From assembly GCA_024226555.1 (NCBI GenBank), contig JAAELO010000362.1, forward strand, positions 1-61,292: 61,292 nucleotides of DNA, in the 5' to 3' direction. The notes beneath the pieces are model-generated. The model was not told the origin of the DNA. It saw only the letters and a list, made by a program, of their open reading frames with translations, and did not search any database. Shown piece after piece: positions 8,172 through 16,172 of this stretch (within the stretch, counting starts at the first letter, position 1; each line of letters starts with the position of its first letter). The position numbers and the translations under genes were made by a program. Source of the DNA: Desulfobacterales bacterium (lineage in GTDB: Bacteria; Desulfobacterota; Desulfobacteria; Desulfobacterales; JAAELO01).

Positions 8172-9206
8172 TTATTTTTCCAGGTAAGTCTTTTTTGCCA
8201 ATTCAAGCTTTTCAATAACATCAGCCGGATTTATCATATCAATTCTGCCTTTTTTGGTTTTGCGGGTAATTTTCTCTTTGGTTTCACCCGGAAGATTATA
8301 CTTATCTATCAGAAGATCATGAAACCTTCCATAAGGCCCGCACCTTCTCGGATCTGAATAGCCATATAGTGCTATTGTCGGAACATTCAAGGCAACCGCC
8401 ATATGCATTGGGCCCGTATCAGGGGCTATTACAATTTTCGACCCTGCCAGTTGAAGAAGTGTATTACGAATGGGTTTTTCAAGCGCAATAACAGGTTTCT
8501 CTTTGCAAAGAGCGGATATTTGAGCCGCCATATCCTTCTCTTTTCCACTTGGCCCGCCAATAAGCATCGGTTGCATATTAAGAGAGGTTTCCACATAATT
8601 AACAACTTCTGCGTAATTTTCAATACCCCAGTCTTTTTCCACATTTGATGAAGCCATCACAAACCCGACAACAGGCCTTGGGATTTTTTCAAAAAAACTG
8701 CTTTTAAAAGCCAATTCTTCTTCTGAAAAATGGAAATCCCACTCCACAGGATAGTTTTCTATTTCTAAATAATCTAAAAACTCATAAAACTGATCGAGAA
8801 CATGTGCAGGGTTTTTATGGGGAATTCTACAGTTTGAAAATAGCCATTGCGCTTCTCTCGATCTTCTGTAATCAAAACCAAGCTTTACTCCACCTTTAAT
8901 GAGTCTTGAAATCATGCTTGCTTTAAGACTTACCTGCAACATTAGAGTCAGGTCAAATTGCTCATCTTTCAGTTCTTCTGCAAGCTTATCCCATGAACTC
9001 TTTCCACCTTTTCGATCAAAAATGATAAAACGGTCGACATTTTTCTGGTTCTTAACAAGATCATAGGTCAAAGGTTGAAGAACCCATGTTATATGAGCAT
9101 CCGGATAACCTTTTCTAAGGCCGTTTATAAAAGCTGATCCATGAACCACATCACCAAGAGCAGAAAGTCTGATTACACATATTTTTTTTGCAGCTATTTT
9201 AGTCAT
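8172..9206 (-). CDS. Glycosyltransferase family 9 (heptosyltransferase)
   Basis: A 344-residue GT9 protein of the ADP-heptose:LPS heptosyltransferase type, transferring heptose to the lipopolysaccharide inner core on the cytoplasmic face. The N-terminal Rossmann domain begins ICVIRLSALGDVVHG. The C-terminal domain carries the nucleotide-sugar motif APDTGPMHMAVALNVPTIAL followed by GYSDPRRCGPY. Length is normal for the family. It resembles heptosyltransferase I (WaaC/RfaC) more than II, but the exact acceptor cannot be read from sequence, so I give no symbol. It is a single gene, with the DUF6165 gene divergent across a repeat element. Confidence 0.85.
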   Translation of the reverse strand: MTKIAAKKICVIRLSALGDVVHGSAFINGLRKGYPDAHITWVLQPLTYDLVKNQKNVDRFIIFDRKGGKSSWDKLAEELKDEQFDLTLMLQVSLKASMISRLIKGGVKLGFDYRRSREAQWLFSNCRIPHKNPAHVLDQFYEFLDYLEIENYPVEWDFHFSEEELAFKSSFFEKIPRPVVGFVMASSNVEKDWGIENYAEVVNYVETSLNMQPMLIGGPSGKEKDMAAQISALCKEKPVIALEKPIRNTLLQLAGSKIVIAPDTGPMHMAVALNVPTIALYGYSDPRRCGPYGRFHDLLIDKYNLPGETKEKITRKTKKGRIDMINPADVIEKLELAKKTYLEK

Positions 9207-9307
9207 TAATTACCTCTCTTTTTTTTGGTACATTACTTTGAAAAATGGAGTTTATCAACAATTTTGCGTGTTAATATTTACGATGTTATTTTTTTATACC
9301 AGCTTGA

Positions 9308-9467
9308 GGGAACCTCTAATAATTAGAATTTTTGATGAAAAAGAACGTTTATAAAAGCTTTTAGTTTTATAAAATCTCTGTATATCAAAAAACAACGGGT
9401 TGATTTTACTACAGTTTTTTTTTGATATATCTGTGTTTCGCAAAAAGATCAGTTATTAGAGATTCCC
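9308..9467 (+). repeat. MITE-like element, 160-bp form
   Basis: It begins GGGAACCTCTAATAATTAG and ends CAGTTATTAGAGATTCCC. It contains one palindromic cassette (gtttataaaagcttttag / ttttataaaatc) in the left arm and the core 'aacaacgggttgattttact' followed by acag and a T-run. Exact TTGA direct repeats flank it (9304-9307 and 9468-9471). Confidence 0.92.
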
Positions 9468-9569
9468 TTGACAATGCAGAAATGCCTTTCTATATTACTG
9501 ATGTTTTGGTTATACTGATTGATGAAGACAAAATCTGCTTAGCAGTTAAAAAGGTATAAGGAGTGAAGA

Positions 9570-9950
9570 ATGAAGATAGATATTTCCATTGGAGAACTTG
9601 TGGACAAACTTACAATTCTCTCAATTAAACTTGAAAAAATCTCAGATGCTGCAAAATTACAAAACTGCAAAAATGAGTATGATATCCTTTTAAAGCCCAT
9701 GGAAGAGTGCGGAATAAAAACAGATTCAGATGAATTTACAAAACTGAAATCAGTAAATCTTGAATTATGGGAAATTGAAGATGAAATCAGAATCAAAGAA
9801 TCAAAGCAGGAGTTTGATGGTGAATTCATCGAACTTGCGAGAAGTGTTTACTTTAAAAATGATGACAGAGCTGATGCAAAACGTGAAATAAACATAAAAT
9901 ACAAATCAGATCTTGTTGAAGAAAAAGAATACGTTAATTATAAAAAATAG
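9570..9950 (+). CDS. DUF6165 family protein
   Basis: A 126-residue soluble, mostly helical protein. The N-terminal block DISIGELVDKLTILSIKLEK, the central LWEIEDEIR and the C-terminal FIELARSVYFKNDDRADAKR match DUF6165, a family often found beside lipopolysaccharide glycosyltransferases. It lies divergent from a heptosyltransferase here, in line with that. The molecular role is unknown. The ribosome site 'aaggagtgaagaATG' supports this start. Confidence 0.75.
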   Translation: MKIDISIGELVDKLTILSIKLEKISDAAKLQNCKNEYDILLKPMEECGIKTDSDEFTKLKSVNLELWEIEDEIRIKESKQEFDGEFIELARSVYFKNDDRADAKREINIKYKSDLVEEKEYVNYKK

Positions 9951-10068
9951 AATAGCGAACCTCTTCTAAACGTAACTTAAATTTTGGTTAAGCATTGATA
10001 GTCCTATATAAAAAATTTCACCGTTTTCTGTGGTATTTTTTTCGATCTCGTTTAAGGCCTTAGGCGAT

Positions 10069-10104
10069 GAACTTTTTGTAAAAAGTTCAATCAAAAACTT
10101 TATG
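10069..10104. repeat. Second dispersed repeat family, copy 2
   Basis: 'gaactttttgtaaaaagttc' forms a hairpin and is followed by 'aatcaaaaactttatg', the same arrangement as at 7091-7126. Just downstream (10125-10160), 'ttaatcaaaattcta...atagattcc' is a degenerate end of the main repeat family. Confidence 0.5.
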
Positions 10105-10164
10105 GTTTTGATAAATAATTGACGGATTTCTTAATCAAAATTCTATTTTTCTATAGATTCCAAA

Positions 10165-10198
10165 AGTAACTATTCCATTAATTAATGGAATAGTTACT
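10165..10198 (-). terminator. Terminator-like hairpin after prfH
   Basis: A near-perfect hairpin: AGTAACTATTCCATTAAT pairs with TAATGGAATAGTTACT. It lies 17 bp beyond the prfH stop codon. The minus-strand T-tract is short (acttttgg), so termination efficiency is uncertain. Confidence 0.65.
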
Positions 10199-10214
10199 TC
10201 TTTATTTCAAACTC

Positions 10215-10841
10215 TTAAAGTTTCTCTTTGAAGTGACTCCCTTTAAAAACTCTGACAGGATTACCACGTTCTAATATATTATGGTTATCCCACCTGTACT
10301 TTTCTGATCTGTCTTTTGACTTATCATTCTCCTCTTTTAACAGACAGGCTATCCTTGCCCTGGCGAGTTTTTTGTTAAGATGTTGTGACCTTTCTTCGGT
10401 TGCAACAGCCATAATTCCAGAAGGAATATGTACAACCCTTACACCGGAAGATGTTTTATTGGCATGTTGTCCTCCCGGGCCTGATGACCTCATGGTATCA
10501 AACCTGAACTCCTTTTCAGACCAAATGAACTCTTCTTCCGGAACAACAAAACTTATACCAATAAACCAGTTTTTCCTTTTATGTTTTGGTCTGTAAATGC
10601 TTTCGCCAACCCATTTTACAGGTCCTTCCCATCTTTTTCTAAAACTATCGAGTTTATCTCCATTTAAAAGTAAAAGAGCCGATTTTAATGTTTTCTTGTT
10701 CGCCCCTTCAATCAGCGCAACTCTGGTAACATCTATTTTGTAAGATTCTGCTTCCTTTTCTACTATATCAAGAATGTTATACACAACCATACAACATTCA
10801 GCAGGACCTCTGCCTGAGGTTATCTGCATAAGGTATTCCAT
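10215..10841 (-). CDS. prfH: Peptide chain release factor H-like protein (PrfH)
   Basis: A 208-residue class I release-factor homologue without the full stop-codon recognition domains of RF1/RF2. The catalytic GGQ is at residues 123-125 within SSGPGGQHANKT, and the basic C-terminal tail fits the ribosome-binding part of the fold. The GGQ loop hydrolyses peptidyl-tRNA in the ribosome. PrfH proteins are encoded next to a distinct RtcB ligase, and published work describes such pairs as rescuing ribosomes whose decoding centre has been cut by a ribotoxin. Here the gene starts 4 bp after the rtcB stop, so the two are translationally coupled. The ribosome site is 'aaggaaaaaatagat'. Confidence 0.88.
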   Translation of the reverse strand: MEYLMQITSGRGPAECCMVVYNILDIVEKEAESYKIDVTRVALIEGANKKTLKSALLLLNGDKLDSFRKRWEGPVKWVGESIYRPKHKRKNWFIGISFVVPEEEFIWSEKEFRFDTMRSSGPGGQHANKTSSGVRVVHIPSGIMAVATEERSQHLNKKLARARIACLLKEENDKSKDRSEKYRWDNHNILERGNPVRVFKGSHFKEKL

Positions 10842-10845
10842 ATAT

Positions 10846-11967
10846 CTATTTTTTCCTTGTTTTATATGTGATTAGAGGTTTGAATGAGGCAACAAGCTCA
10901 ATCAACCCATCATTAATCATGTCATTAATTACCATATCAATATTCTTATATGCCTGGGGGGCTTCCTCATAAAGCAGATCTTTATTTCTACAGATAACAG
11001 TACTTCCTATATCTGTTCTTTCAAGATCTTTAACCCCCCATTTTTTTTCAAGCCGTCCCCTGCAATTACCTCTGTTCCATTTTCTTCCTGCACCATGGGC
11101 TATTGACCATGCACTTTTTTCACAATCGTTAGTTGGTTTAACAAGATAACTTAAAGTACCTCTTGAGCCCAGAACCATTACAAGTCCATCATCTGCAGGA
11201 ACTGCGCCTTTTCTATGGAGCCAGTAGTTCTTCTCAGATTGTTTAATGCTGACAATTGAATTATGATTAGAATCTGTAATCAATTGTGAATCACCGTTTA
11301 AGCGATCCATAAACCTTTCTGCAATAAGCTTTCTGTTTGATTTTGCCCACTTTAAAACCTTATTCTGCTTTTCAATATAGTTAATAGCATCATCAGAGTC
11401 AGGTACCAGTGGAGATGCTCCTGATTTACTGGTATGGCTCCTATATAATACCTCACCATAACCGCGGGAACCGCTATGTACCAAAAGGTTTAAATACTTT
11501 AAATCAAGGCCGGCTTCTTCAAATATTTTTTGATCAAAGATCTCATTAACTTTATTAAGTTCAGCGAAATGATTACCTCCACCAATCGTACCAAGTGCCT
11601 TATCATGATCAGATGATTCAACATTGTTTTCTGTCATCCATTCATCTAAATCACGTTCCGGTGTGTTCTCAAGACCTTTCAACTTTTTAATCCATTTTTC
11701 AGTTTTTAATCTACCGGATCTTAAGGATGTCTTAAACAAACCAGCGCCACAACCTGCATCGTTACCTATCAGGTGTGGATAAATTAATTCACAAATAAAG
11801 GATGCACCAACTGGTCCTCCCTTACCTGGATGTATATCAGGCATTCCGCAGGATAATTTCATACCAGTAAGTTCTGATGTTTTCTTAAGCTGCATCAGTG
11901 AGTCACCTTCTACCCAGTTCTTCTCTGATGCAAAAAGTAATATTTTATTTTTTTCTATTTCAATCAT
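10846..11967 (-). CDS. rtcB: RtcB-family RNA ligase
   Basis: A 373-residue 3'-phosphate/5'-OH RNA ligase that uses GTP and Mn2+. Metal and nucleotide ligands are visible: D70 and C73 in GNDAGCGAG, H133 in GTIGGGNHF, H164 in VHSGSRGYG and the guanylylated histidine H291 in HGAGR. It is shorter than the tRNA-splicing RtcB of about 400-480 residues. It has the form coupled to PrfH (often called RtcB2), whose proposed job is to re-seal 16S rRNA after the damaged ribosome has been released. A hairpin (11985-12016) lies between it and the SEC-C gene; the ribosome site is 'ttggaaatatATG'. Confidence 0.9.
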   Translation of the reverse strand: MIEIEKNKILLFASEKNWVEGDSLMQLKKTSELTGMKLSCGMPDIHPGKGGPVGASFICELIYPHLIGNDAGCGAGLFKTSLRSGRLKTEKWIKKLKGLENTPERDLDEWMTENNVESSDHDKALGTIGGGNHFAELNKVNEIFDQKIFEEAGLDLKYLNLLVHSGSRGYGEVLYRSHTSKSGASPLVPDSDDAINYIEKQNKVLKWAKSNRKLIAERFMDRLNGDSQLITDSNHNSIVSIKQSEKNYWLHRKGAVPADDGLVMVLGSRGTLSYLVKPTNDCEKSAWSIAHGAGRKWNRGNCRGRLEKKWGVKDLERTDIGSTVICRNKDLLYEEAPQAYKNIDMVINDMINDGLIELVASFKPLITYKTRKK

Positions 11968-11984
11968 ATATTTCCAAATTGATA

Positions 11985-12016
11985 GAACCAGATTTTGTAT
12001 AATACAAAACCTGGTC
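11985..12016 (-). other. Intercistronic hairpin between SEC-C gene and rtcB
   Basis: On the minus strand 'ccaggttttgta' pairs with 'tacaaaatctgg' over a 2-4 base loop. There is no T-tract on the minus strand, so it is more likely an RNA stability or attenuation element than a terminator. It could affect the ratio of SEC-C protein to ligase. Confidence 0.6.
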
Positions 12017-12037
12017 CTGTTTTAATTATATTATTCC

Positions 12038-12232
12038 CTAAAAGTAATGATCCCTTTCTATTCCATCATACAATCCACTCTTCATACAGCAATTCTTAAA
12101 TTTTCTGTAAGAACCACATGGACAAGGATCATTTCTTCCAAGCTTTTCTGTTAATTCTTTATAACCATGAACAACACGATCTCCTCTCTTTACTCTTGTT
12201 TCAGAAGGGAAACCATATCTTCTCTTGCTCAT
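12038..12232 (-). CDS. SEC-C zinc-binding protein (start probably extended by a frameshift)
   Basis: A 64-residue protein with the SEC-C zinc motif [13 protein letters not shown] (C37, C39, C48, C49), as found at the end of SecA and in many ribosome- or RNA-linked small proteins. The ATG at 12232 has no ribosome site of its own. Upstream, an ideal site (GGAGGT, 7 bases before ATG at 12275) starts a 12-codon frame, [12 protein letters not shown], that ends in TGA 4 bases before this ATG. Skipping one T of TTTTGA joins the frames as ...[13 protein letters not shown]..., which reads like one continuous protein of 78 residues. Its place first in the operon with rtcB and prfH suggests a third component of the repair module. 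Confidence 0.75.
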   Translation of the reverse strand: MSKRRYGFPSETRVKRGDRVVHGYKELTEKLGRNDPCPCGSYRKFKNCCMKSGLYDGIERDHYF

Positions 12233-12236
12233 TGGT

Positions 12237-12275
12237 TCAAAATTTTGCCTGTTTTTTATCTCTGTAATTTTTCAT
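12237..12275 (-). CDS. 12-residue leader ORF / first exon-like segment of the SEC-C gene
   Basis: [12 protein letters not shown] followed by TGA. Its Shine-Dalgarno (GGAGGT at 12283-12288) is the best in this region, with 7-base spacing. The end reads GCA AAA TTT TGA A. A +1 slip of tRNA-Phe on TTTT would bypass the UGA into the SEC-C frame, a layout resembling the CUU UGA site of RF2 mRNA. Alternatives are a coupling leader peptide, a genuine 1-bp insertion mutation, or a sequencing error in the T-run. Confidence 0.55.
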   Translation of the reverse strand: MKNYRDKKQAKF

Positions 12276-12385
12276 GATGTTTACCTCCATATAAAAATTC
12301 AGAACATTTGTTGAATATCCAAAAAAACAAATAGTTTAATATTAATCAGGATACAAAAAATTTCTGTTTAAGTCTTTAACGGATT

Positions 12386-12456
12386 ATTGAATGATAAACT
12401 TACCGGATGTTTTTTAGATTCGTTCAAAACCAGGGAAGTTTATCAATTGTTCAATT
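12386..12456. other. Long imperfect hairpin overlapping the 19-codon ORF
   Basis: The arms are 'attgaatgataaactt' (12386-12401) and 'aagtttatcaattgttcaat' (12436-12456), with a GG/CC extension inside. On the plus strand it is followed by 'attgttttttcattttt', so it could terminate plus-strand transcripts. On the minus strand it contains the end of the small ORF and could be an attenuator. Confidence 0.45.
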
Positions 12457-12473
12457 CTATATTGTTTTTTCAT
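12414..12473 (-). CDS. Candidate 19-residue small ORF with perfect ribosome site
   Basis: It reads MKKQYRIEQLINFPGFERI, then TAA. The Shine-Dalgarno GAGGAGG (12481-12487) is followed 7 bases later by ATG, as strong as any in the window. It lies 139 bp upstream of the SEC-C leader on the same strand. It may be a leader peptide or a microprotein of the repair operon; no family is recognised. Confidence 0.4.
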   Translation of the reverse strand: MKKQYRIEQLINFPGFERI

Positions 12474-12585
12474 TTTTAAACCTCCTCTTTTTTTATGAGT
12501 TGTTCTTTTTGAAACAACCAATTATCATGATATCAAATTAGTTGTAAAGTTTTTTATTAATATTTTTTCTAAAGATAATTAATTA

Positions 12586-13884
12586 TTAGCCTTCACAAAC
12601 CCTGTTCCTACCAGTTTCCTTAGCTCTATATAAAGCTTTATCAGATATTTTAATAAGATCATCGGGTGTCATTGATATATTATCATCAATAGTGCCTACA
12701 CCTAAGCTTAAAGTAAGATAATCATCAATCTTTGAACCTTTGTTAGGGATTTTGAGATTTTTAACAGCTTCTCTGATTGTCTCTGCGGTATGTTTTGCGC
12801 CTTCACCATCAGTTTCTGGTAAGAGTATTACAAACTCCTCTCCTCCATATCTGGCAGCGAGGTCAGCCGGGCGCTTAACGCAATTTTTTATCGCCCTGGC
12901 AACTATTTTAAGGCAATCATCGCCCTTCTGGTGACCATAAGTATCATTATAGAATTTGAAGTAATCGACATCACAAAGTATCATGGATATAAGTTTTTTT
13001 TTATTACGACGCATTCTTTTCCACTCCTGATAGATATATTCATCAAACCTTCTTCTATTGGGAATTTGCGTCAAACCATCAATCATGGATATATGTTTAA
13101 GCTCTTCATTTAGTTTTGTCAGCTTCTCTTCAGTTCTAACAGTATGAGTAATATCTATAGAAAATCCGTAAAAACCGTTTATTCGTCCATCATTATTCTT
13201 AGAAGCTTTAGCATATGAAAGAGCCCAGAAATCTGATCCATCACTTCTTTTTAATTTACTTCGAAACCTGTTTACTTCTTCGGCTTCAAAAAGTGTAAAG
13301 AAAAACTCATCTGCTTTATCTGCATCTGCAAATATCTGGGTTGCCACATGTTTAATATTACGAACCAGTAATTCAGAGGACGAATATCCAAGCATCCAAG
13401 CAAGTTCAGGATTTGCTGAAATTATTTTTCCACTGTTGTCCACATGGAATATACCAATGGGAGCGTGTCCAAAAGTATTCTGGACCATCTCGATTGAAGT
13501 CCCAAGATCTTTTTCCATTGAAGTTTTGGTTGTGATATCTTTTACAAGTATGGAGGTTCCTCTAAAATTACCGTTAGAAACTCTTTCAAAAAAAAACTCC
13601 AGAAGCCGTTTTTCTCCCTTGATAAATAAGGAAAAAATATGGGATTTTTCAAATTCATTACCTGAAAGAATCTCTTCTACTCTTTTACTATTGTTGTTAT
13701 TTATGAGGTCTGAAATATTTACATTTATTGCTCTGTTATTAGAGATATCAAGTAGTCCTTCTATTGACTTACTCCGCTCAACAACAATATTTTTATGATC
13801 TAAGACTATTAATCCAAAACCTGCTTTTACAGAAAGATTAATTATTGAATTATATATTTCCTTATTTTCAAGCACTTTTTTCAT
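12586..13884 (-). CDS. PAS-PAS-GGDEF diguanylate cyclase
   Basis: A 432-residue cytoplasmic protein that should make cyclic di-GMP from two GTP. A PAS-like domain covers about 10-120, a second PAS with PAC motif covers about 128-255, then a short coiled linker and a GGDEF domain run from 265 to 432. The active-site motif is GGEEF (347-351). The product-inhibition site RxxD is intact (R338, D341), five residues before it. No membrane segments are visible, so the PAS domains probably sense an internal signal. It is a single gene; a hairpin 'ttgtttcaaaaagaacaa' lies beyond the stop. Confidence 0.9.
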   Translation of the reverse strand: MKKVLENKEIYNSIINLSVKAGFGLIVLDHKNIVVERSKSIEGLLDISNNRAINVNISDLINNNNSKRVEEILSGNEFEKSHIFSLFIKGEKRLLEFFFERVSNGNFRGTSILVKDITTKTSMEKDLGTSIEMVQNTFGHAPIGIFHVDNSGKIISANPELAWMLGYSSSELLVRNIKHVATQIFADADKADEFFFTLFEAEEVNRFRSKLKRSDGSDFWALSYAKASKNNDGRINGFYGFSIDITHTVRTEEKLTKLNEELKHISMIDGLTQIPNRRRFDEYIYQEWKRMRRNKKKLISMILCDVDYFKFYNDTYGHQKGDDCLKIVARAIKNCVKRPADLAARYGGEEFVILLPETDGEGAKHTAETIREAVKNLKIPNKGSKIDDYLTLSLGVGTIDDNISMTPDDLIKISDKALYRAKETGRNRVCEG

Positions 13885-14193
13885 TAAAGAAACCTGTAGA
13901 AATGTTAGTGGTTCAGGATTCAGAATAGACAGTTTTTAAATAGCACATTTTTATTAAACCCTCAATATTAATAGACAGTTTAATTGTATTTCATCAAAAA
14001 ATCTAATTATTAGAGATTTCCATTAGAAGATTCCCTTGTATTATTTAACATTATCCAGAAATTCCCGTTTGTTCTCTGCTTAATGTTAACCTCAAAAATT
14101 AATAAAGTAGATTAATCTTCAGAAATTAAATTAAAAAACAAAATTAAACCGTTTTTGTTTTCCTTCATTTTTTTCAAGATATCGTTAACTTAA
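13885..14193. repeat. Intergenic region with degenerate MITE-like ends
   Basis: No gene is visible. Positions 13985-14021 match the A-type end (tgtatttcatcaaaaaatct then AATTATTAGAGATTTCC), and 14022-14035 (attagaagattccc) is a second end. The remainder is A+T-rich without clear signals. Confidence 0.55.
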
Positions 14194-14260
14194 GGGAACC
14201 TCTAATAATTAGATTTTGGATGAAATATAAGGCATGACAAAAAATAACGAGCCGATTCCC
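14194..14260 (+). repeat. Internally deleted MITE-like element (67 bp)
   Basis: GGGAACCTCTAATAATTAG, the left arm and 'aaaataacgagccgat' are present, then it jumps straight to ATTCCC. Exact TTAA flanks both ends (14190-14193 and 14261-14264). The deletion junction lies at a GAT shared by the core (gagccgat) and the right end (gattccc). Confidence 0.88.
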
Positions 14261-14290
14261 TTAATAGTTTGGTTTTAGAGGTTAACAGAA

Positions 14291-16138
14291 TTAATTATTT
14301 CTTAAAACTTCTCTTATTTTGGTAGAAAAATCAGTAATATTGAAGGGTTTTTGAATGAAATCTGCCTGATCAAGAACTTTAGCAGCATTCTCTTTTAAGC
14401 TGTAACCACTTGATAGAAGTACTTTAACATCTTTATTTATTTTTTTGAGCGCTTCAAATGTCTCCTGACCACTCATATCAGGCATAACAAGGTCTATTAT
14501 GACCATATCTATATTTTCAGAATCAAGCTTATAAATCTCAATTCCCTCTTTGCCACTACCAACACATATGTTGTGGTAGCCGAGTTCTTCAAGATATTCA
14601 CTACAGATCTCTCTAACCAGATCTTCATCATCGATTAAAAGAATTTTTTCATTACCATGGATTCGTTTTTTGAAATTGGCTGACTTTTGTGAATTTGTGT
14701 ATGTGCCTGATGCAGGAATATATATGTTGAAAGTGGTACCAGACCTCTCTTCACTCTCCACATTTATTAATCCATTATGATTTTTAATTATTCCATAAGC
14801 TGAGGCAAGACCTAAACCAGAACATTCACTCATGGCTTTTGTGGTAAAAAAGGGTTCAAACACTCTTTCCATAACTTCATTTGACATGCCCTCACCAGTG
14901 TCTCTGATACTGATTTTTACATATTCTCCGGCCTCTATCATTAGTAATGCAACATCATCATCGGTGAGTATCGTATTCTCTGTATTTATATAAATATCAC
15001 CATTACCAGGCATTGCATGGTAGGCATTAACAAACAGATTCAAAAGAACCTGCTCAATCTGGCTTTTATCAGCATTAATTGACCATATTTTATCTGTATA
15101 ATTTTCGTGGATATTAATATTTTTTCGTGTTCTGCCAAACACATTACATGTTTTATGAAGTATTGTGTTTACATTTGCGCTCTCAACTTTGTATTTTCCA
15201 CCTCTTGCAAAGCCCAGGATTTGTCTGGTAAGCCTTGAACCACTTGCAACAAGATCAGATATATTATTGAATCTTTTATAATCAGGATTTTCATTTACTG
15301 ACTTTAGTTTTAAAAGAGAAACGTTACCCTGTATTGCCATCAGAATATTGTTCATATCATGGGCGATACCACCAGCTAAGGTACCTATGGCTTCCATTTT
15401 CTGTGAGTGTAAGAGTTGTTTATAAATCTCTTCTTTCTCTTTTTCAACCATCTCTTTTTCACTGAGTTGCATATTTAACTCAGACATAAGATTTGCATTG
15501 GATAGGGCAATTGCTGCTGGTTTTGAAAAACTTGAGAGTAAGTTTAGTTCATACTCTCCAATCTCTTTCTCATTAAAGAATCCGAATGTAAGAACCCCTA
15601 TTGTTTCGGATCCTTTCTTTAGTGGGGCGCCAATTAAGGAGTTAAGATCTTTGTAAAGAACGTTGTCGAGTTTACCTTCCCAGTTTTGATAGTTCTTTAC
15701 AAGTAAGGGCTCTCCGGAGTTTAGAATTCTGCCACAAGCACCTTCACCAGGCTTAAAATAGTTGTGTAGAACATGTTTATATTTTCCAGTGGCAACTGTT
15801 ATATTCAGTTCATTTTTCTCTTTATCATGAAGAGCTATATATGCGTCTTGAGAATCTAAAAGAGCTCCAACTTTTGTAATTATTGATCTAAGAAGAGTTT
15901 TTGTTTCAAGTTGACTAACAATATCGATACTAATTTCCTGAAGGGCTTCCAAATGGCTATTTTGCATCTGCAGAGCTTCTTGTGTAGCTCTTCTCTCTTT
16001 AATTTCAGACTCAAGTCTTGCATTTGTCCTAAGTAGTTCTTCTGTTCTTGATTCAACAACCTGATCAAGTTCTTCCCATGATTTACTACTAAGTGCCTTA
16101 TCATTGAGAAAATATTTTTTTAAACTATCCACTTTCAA
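14291..16138 (-). CDS. Hybrid sensor histidine kinase (GAF-HisKA-HATPase-receiver)
   Basis: A 615-residue soluble hybrid kinase. An N-terminal coiled-coil region leads to a GAF domain (about 65-210), a second coiled coil, a HisKA domain with the phosphorylated histidine in GGIAHDMNNILM, an ATPase domain (NLFVNAYHAMP, DTGEGM, CSGLGLASAYGI) and a C-terminal receiver starting KILLIDDEDLVRE with the phospho-acceptor in VIIDLVMPDMSG. It has no membrane segment, so the input is cytoplasmic. No cognate DNA-binding regulator is adjacent. The start is followed upstream by a minimal repeat element only 34 bp away. Confidence 0.88.
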   Translation of the reverse strand: MKVDSLKKYFLNDKALSSKSWEELDQVVESRTEELLRTNARLESEIKERRATQEALQMQNSHLEALQEISIDIVSQLETKTLLRSIITKVGALLDSQDAYIALHDKEKNELNITVATGKYKHVLHNYFKPGEGACGRILNSGEPLLVKNYQNWEGKLDNVLYKDLNSLIGAPLKKGSETIGVLTFGFFNEKEIGEYELNLLSSFSKPAAIALSNANLMSELNMQLSEKEMVEKEKEEIYKQLLHSQKMEAIGTLAGGIAHDMNNILMAIQGNVSLLKLKSVNENPDYKRFNNISDLVASGSRLTRQILGFARGGKYKVESANVNTILHKTCNVFGRTRKNINIHENYTDKIWSINADKSQIEQVLLNLFVNAYHAMPGNGDIYINTENTILTDDDVALLMIEAGEYVKISIRDTGEGMSNEVMERVFEPFFTTKAMSECSGLGLASAYGIIKNHNGLINVESEERSGTTFNIYIPASGTYTNSQKSANFKKRIHGNEKILLIDDEDLVREICSEYLEELGYHNICVGSGKEGIEIYKLDSENIDMVIIDLVMPDMSGQETFEALKKINKDVKVLLSSGYSLKENAAKVLDQADFIQKPFNITDFSTKIREVLRNN

Positions 16139-16172
16139 ACTCTTCTTTCTTACAATAAAACCAATAACTACT

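Noticed and set aside
8106-8357. 83-codon plus-strand frame
   Set aside because: It overlaps the heptosyltransferase gene on the opposite strand, which has clear motifs, so this is a shadow frame.
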